Source: Opisthocomus hoazin
Lineage: Eukaryota > Chordata > Aves > Opisthocomiformes > Opisthocomidae
Direction: 5' to 3'
NCBI RefSeq assembly: GCF_030867145.1
Contig: NC_134429.1
Span: forward strand, 20,383,115 to 20,447,114
Length of the DNA: 64,000 bases
This document shows positions 63,501-64,000 of the stretch, piece after piece (the first letter of the stretch is position 1; every line of letters starts with the position of its first letter). A model generated the notes under the pieces. It worked only from the letters and a program-made list of their open reading frames with translations. It was not told where the DNA came from and ran no database searches. The position numbers and the translations under genes were made by a program.

Positions 63501-63953
63501 ACCCTTGGGCTTCAGGCTTTAAAGACAGGATTGCTGGGATCACTGCTCCTGCCTCCACCTTCAGTGCTGAGATCAAATCTTGCACTGCCTCCTACGTAAA
63601 AACAAGACCAAAATATGAAATGGCAGTAATAACCATGTATTGATAATTTGTTTCCAGGTGCTTTCAGTTCTCTGCTGTCCCACAGGTCAGCCGCGCACCT
63701 TTGGAAGCTCGATGACCTTCCCTGCCCTTGTGCTGCATCTTTTCCATTTGCAAAGCTCACATACGAGCATAAAGACAGGTTTGGATGACTATTTGCAAAG
63801 TGTTTTGGACTCGTCAGATTATTCTTGAAAAAAATTCTTACAGCAAGAAGAAAGAGATGCTGTGAATGATTAAGTGCAAGGAGTATTTGACTCATCCAGC
63901 ATAAACCAGCACTAATCCACACACCCAACTGGAGATGCACCATTTCCAATTTG
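57047..63953 (-). CDS. TTC34: TTC34, 3' part (tetratricopeptide-repeat protein), 5' part beyond the window
   Basis: Three well-supported coding exons (63324-63591, 62842-63056, 57047-57565) join in frame to 333 residues and TAA; a fourth upstream exon at 63842-63953 is possible. All junctions are GT-AG. The sequence is alpha-helical and contains TPR-like units: GRYEEALEHLQEAF in the middle exon, and HYEKAIGYYTLAV, KKYDKALKDIEKVI and QRYEEAWKITDYGL in the last. Identification rests on these repeats, on the C-terminal pattern I associate with TTC34, and on position and strand next to MMEL1 as in human. TPR units mediate protein contacts; the function of TTC34 itself is not established. No catalytic domain is seen. 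The last intron, 57566-62841, is 5.3 kb long. Confidence 0.85.
57683..60190 (-). pseudogene. Trail of frame-broken protein-like ORFs in the last TTC34 intron (unrecognised)
   Basis: On the minus strand, open frames follow one another in changing frames: 59924-60190, about 59657-59890, about 59403-59500, about 59277-59385, 58632-58945, about 58326-58485, about 58000-58085 and 57683-58020. Several have protein-like composition (for example PYNLWPELLKPVTDTIWGEV, IPWNETDENIYRVLEVSA, DSHLLLAEIWFCEGNTV). At about 58003 one frame stops and another opens within a few bases, as after a frameshift. I recognise no family. It may be a decayed copy of some gene, an unannotated spliced gene, or chance. Open frames of about 100 codons can arise by chance in a window of this size. 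Confidence 0.22.
60705..60900 (-). repeat. MIR-like ancient SINE fragment in TTC34 intron
   Basis: On the plus strand, CAACTCTTTGCTTCAGTCCC and TTATTTGTGAGATGGAGGTA correspond to the reverse orientation of the MIR core and tail. It is diverged and the limits are approximate. Confidence 0.45.
62842..63056 (-). CDS. TTC34: TTC34 exon (TPR region)
   Basis: Acceptor CCAACAG, donor GTACAG, 215 bp, phase 1 in and 0 out. It encodes RYEEALEHLQEAFGHS, SARLAVLQLRKRNVPAAA and FLLNFVDAKQQQHLAQ. Confidence 0.87.
63324..63591 (-). CDS. TTC34: TTC34 exon (helical repeat region)
   Basis: Acceptor TTACGTAG, donor GTAAGT, 268 bp, phase 0 in and 1 out. It encodes helical segments such as QGLLTQWLLQHGRTALTEL and ends with YHIFYIDVLIADG, which runs on into the TPR of the next exon. 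Confidence 0.85.
63842..63953 (-). CDS. TTC34: Possible TTC34 exon upstream of the supported ones
   Basis: The segment lies between a TCTTACAG acceptor and a GTAAGA donor, and one frame stays open through its 112 bases. That frame ends in phase 0, as the next exon requires. The peptide (37 residues, hydrophobic, with LLALNHSQHLFLLA near the end) could be a degenerate helical repeat, but I do not recognise it. Confidence 0.4.
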
Positions 63954-64000
63954 CTGTAAGACTGGTGTGATACGCAGGCGAAGGGTAAGGCTGCTGACCA

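Overview
The window is nuclear DNA of a bird. The evidence is spliced vertebrate genes with GT-AG introns, three fragments of the CR1 LINE family with the typical avian 3' end, several old MIR-like SINE remnants, and AT-rich introns around a compact CpG-island promoter. The gene order TNFRSF14 (+), MMEL1 (-), TTC34 (-) is that of human 1p36.3. The species cannot be named from the sequence.

Layout. Bases 1-1430 hold no gene I can recognise. A CpG island at about 1430-2500 covers the start of TNFRSF14 (herpesvirus entry mediator, HVEM), a TNF-receptor family co-signalling receptor. I could assemble it completely: eight coding exons between 1983 and 5809 give 256 residues, followed by a 3'UTR with AATAAA at 6451. 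Bases 6470-14911 are non-coding as far as I can read; the human neighbour PRXL2B is not visible there. MMEL1, a neprilysin-like type II membrane zinc endopeptidase, runs from 42111 down to 14912 on the minus strand. Its 22 coding exons join in frame to 753 residues with every catalytic residue in place. Bases 42125-57046 are intergenic, with two CR1 copies and three MIR-like elements. From 63953 (or 63591) down to 57047 lies the 3' part of TTC34, a tetratricopeptide-repeat protein whose 5' part is beyond the right edge.

The three genes do not form a pathway. TNFRSF14 is an immune receptor, MMEL1 cleaves peptides outside the cell or in the secretory lumen, and TTC34 has no established function. 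They are neighbours by conserved synteny. The less ordinary points are a 17-bp microexon that splits the first of two TRAF-type motifs in the TNFRSF14 tail, an ISRE-like site at its promoter, the apparent absence of PRXL2B, and a trail of frame-broken protein-like ORFs in the last TTC34 intron. I found no sign of a new molecular system. The window reads as an ordinary conserved avian locus.
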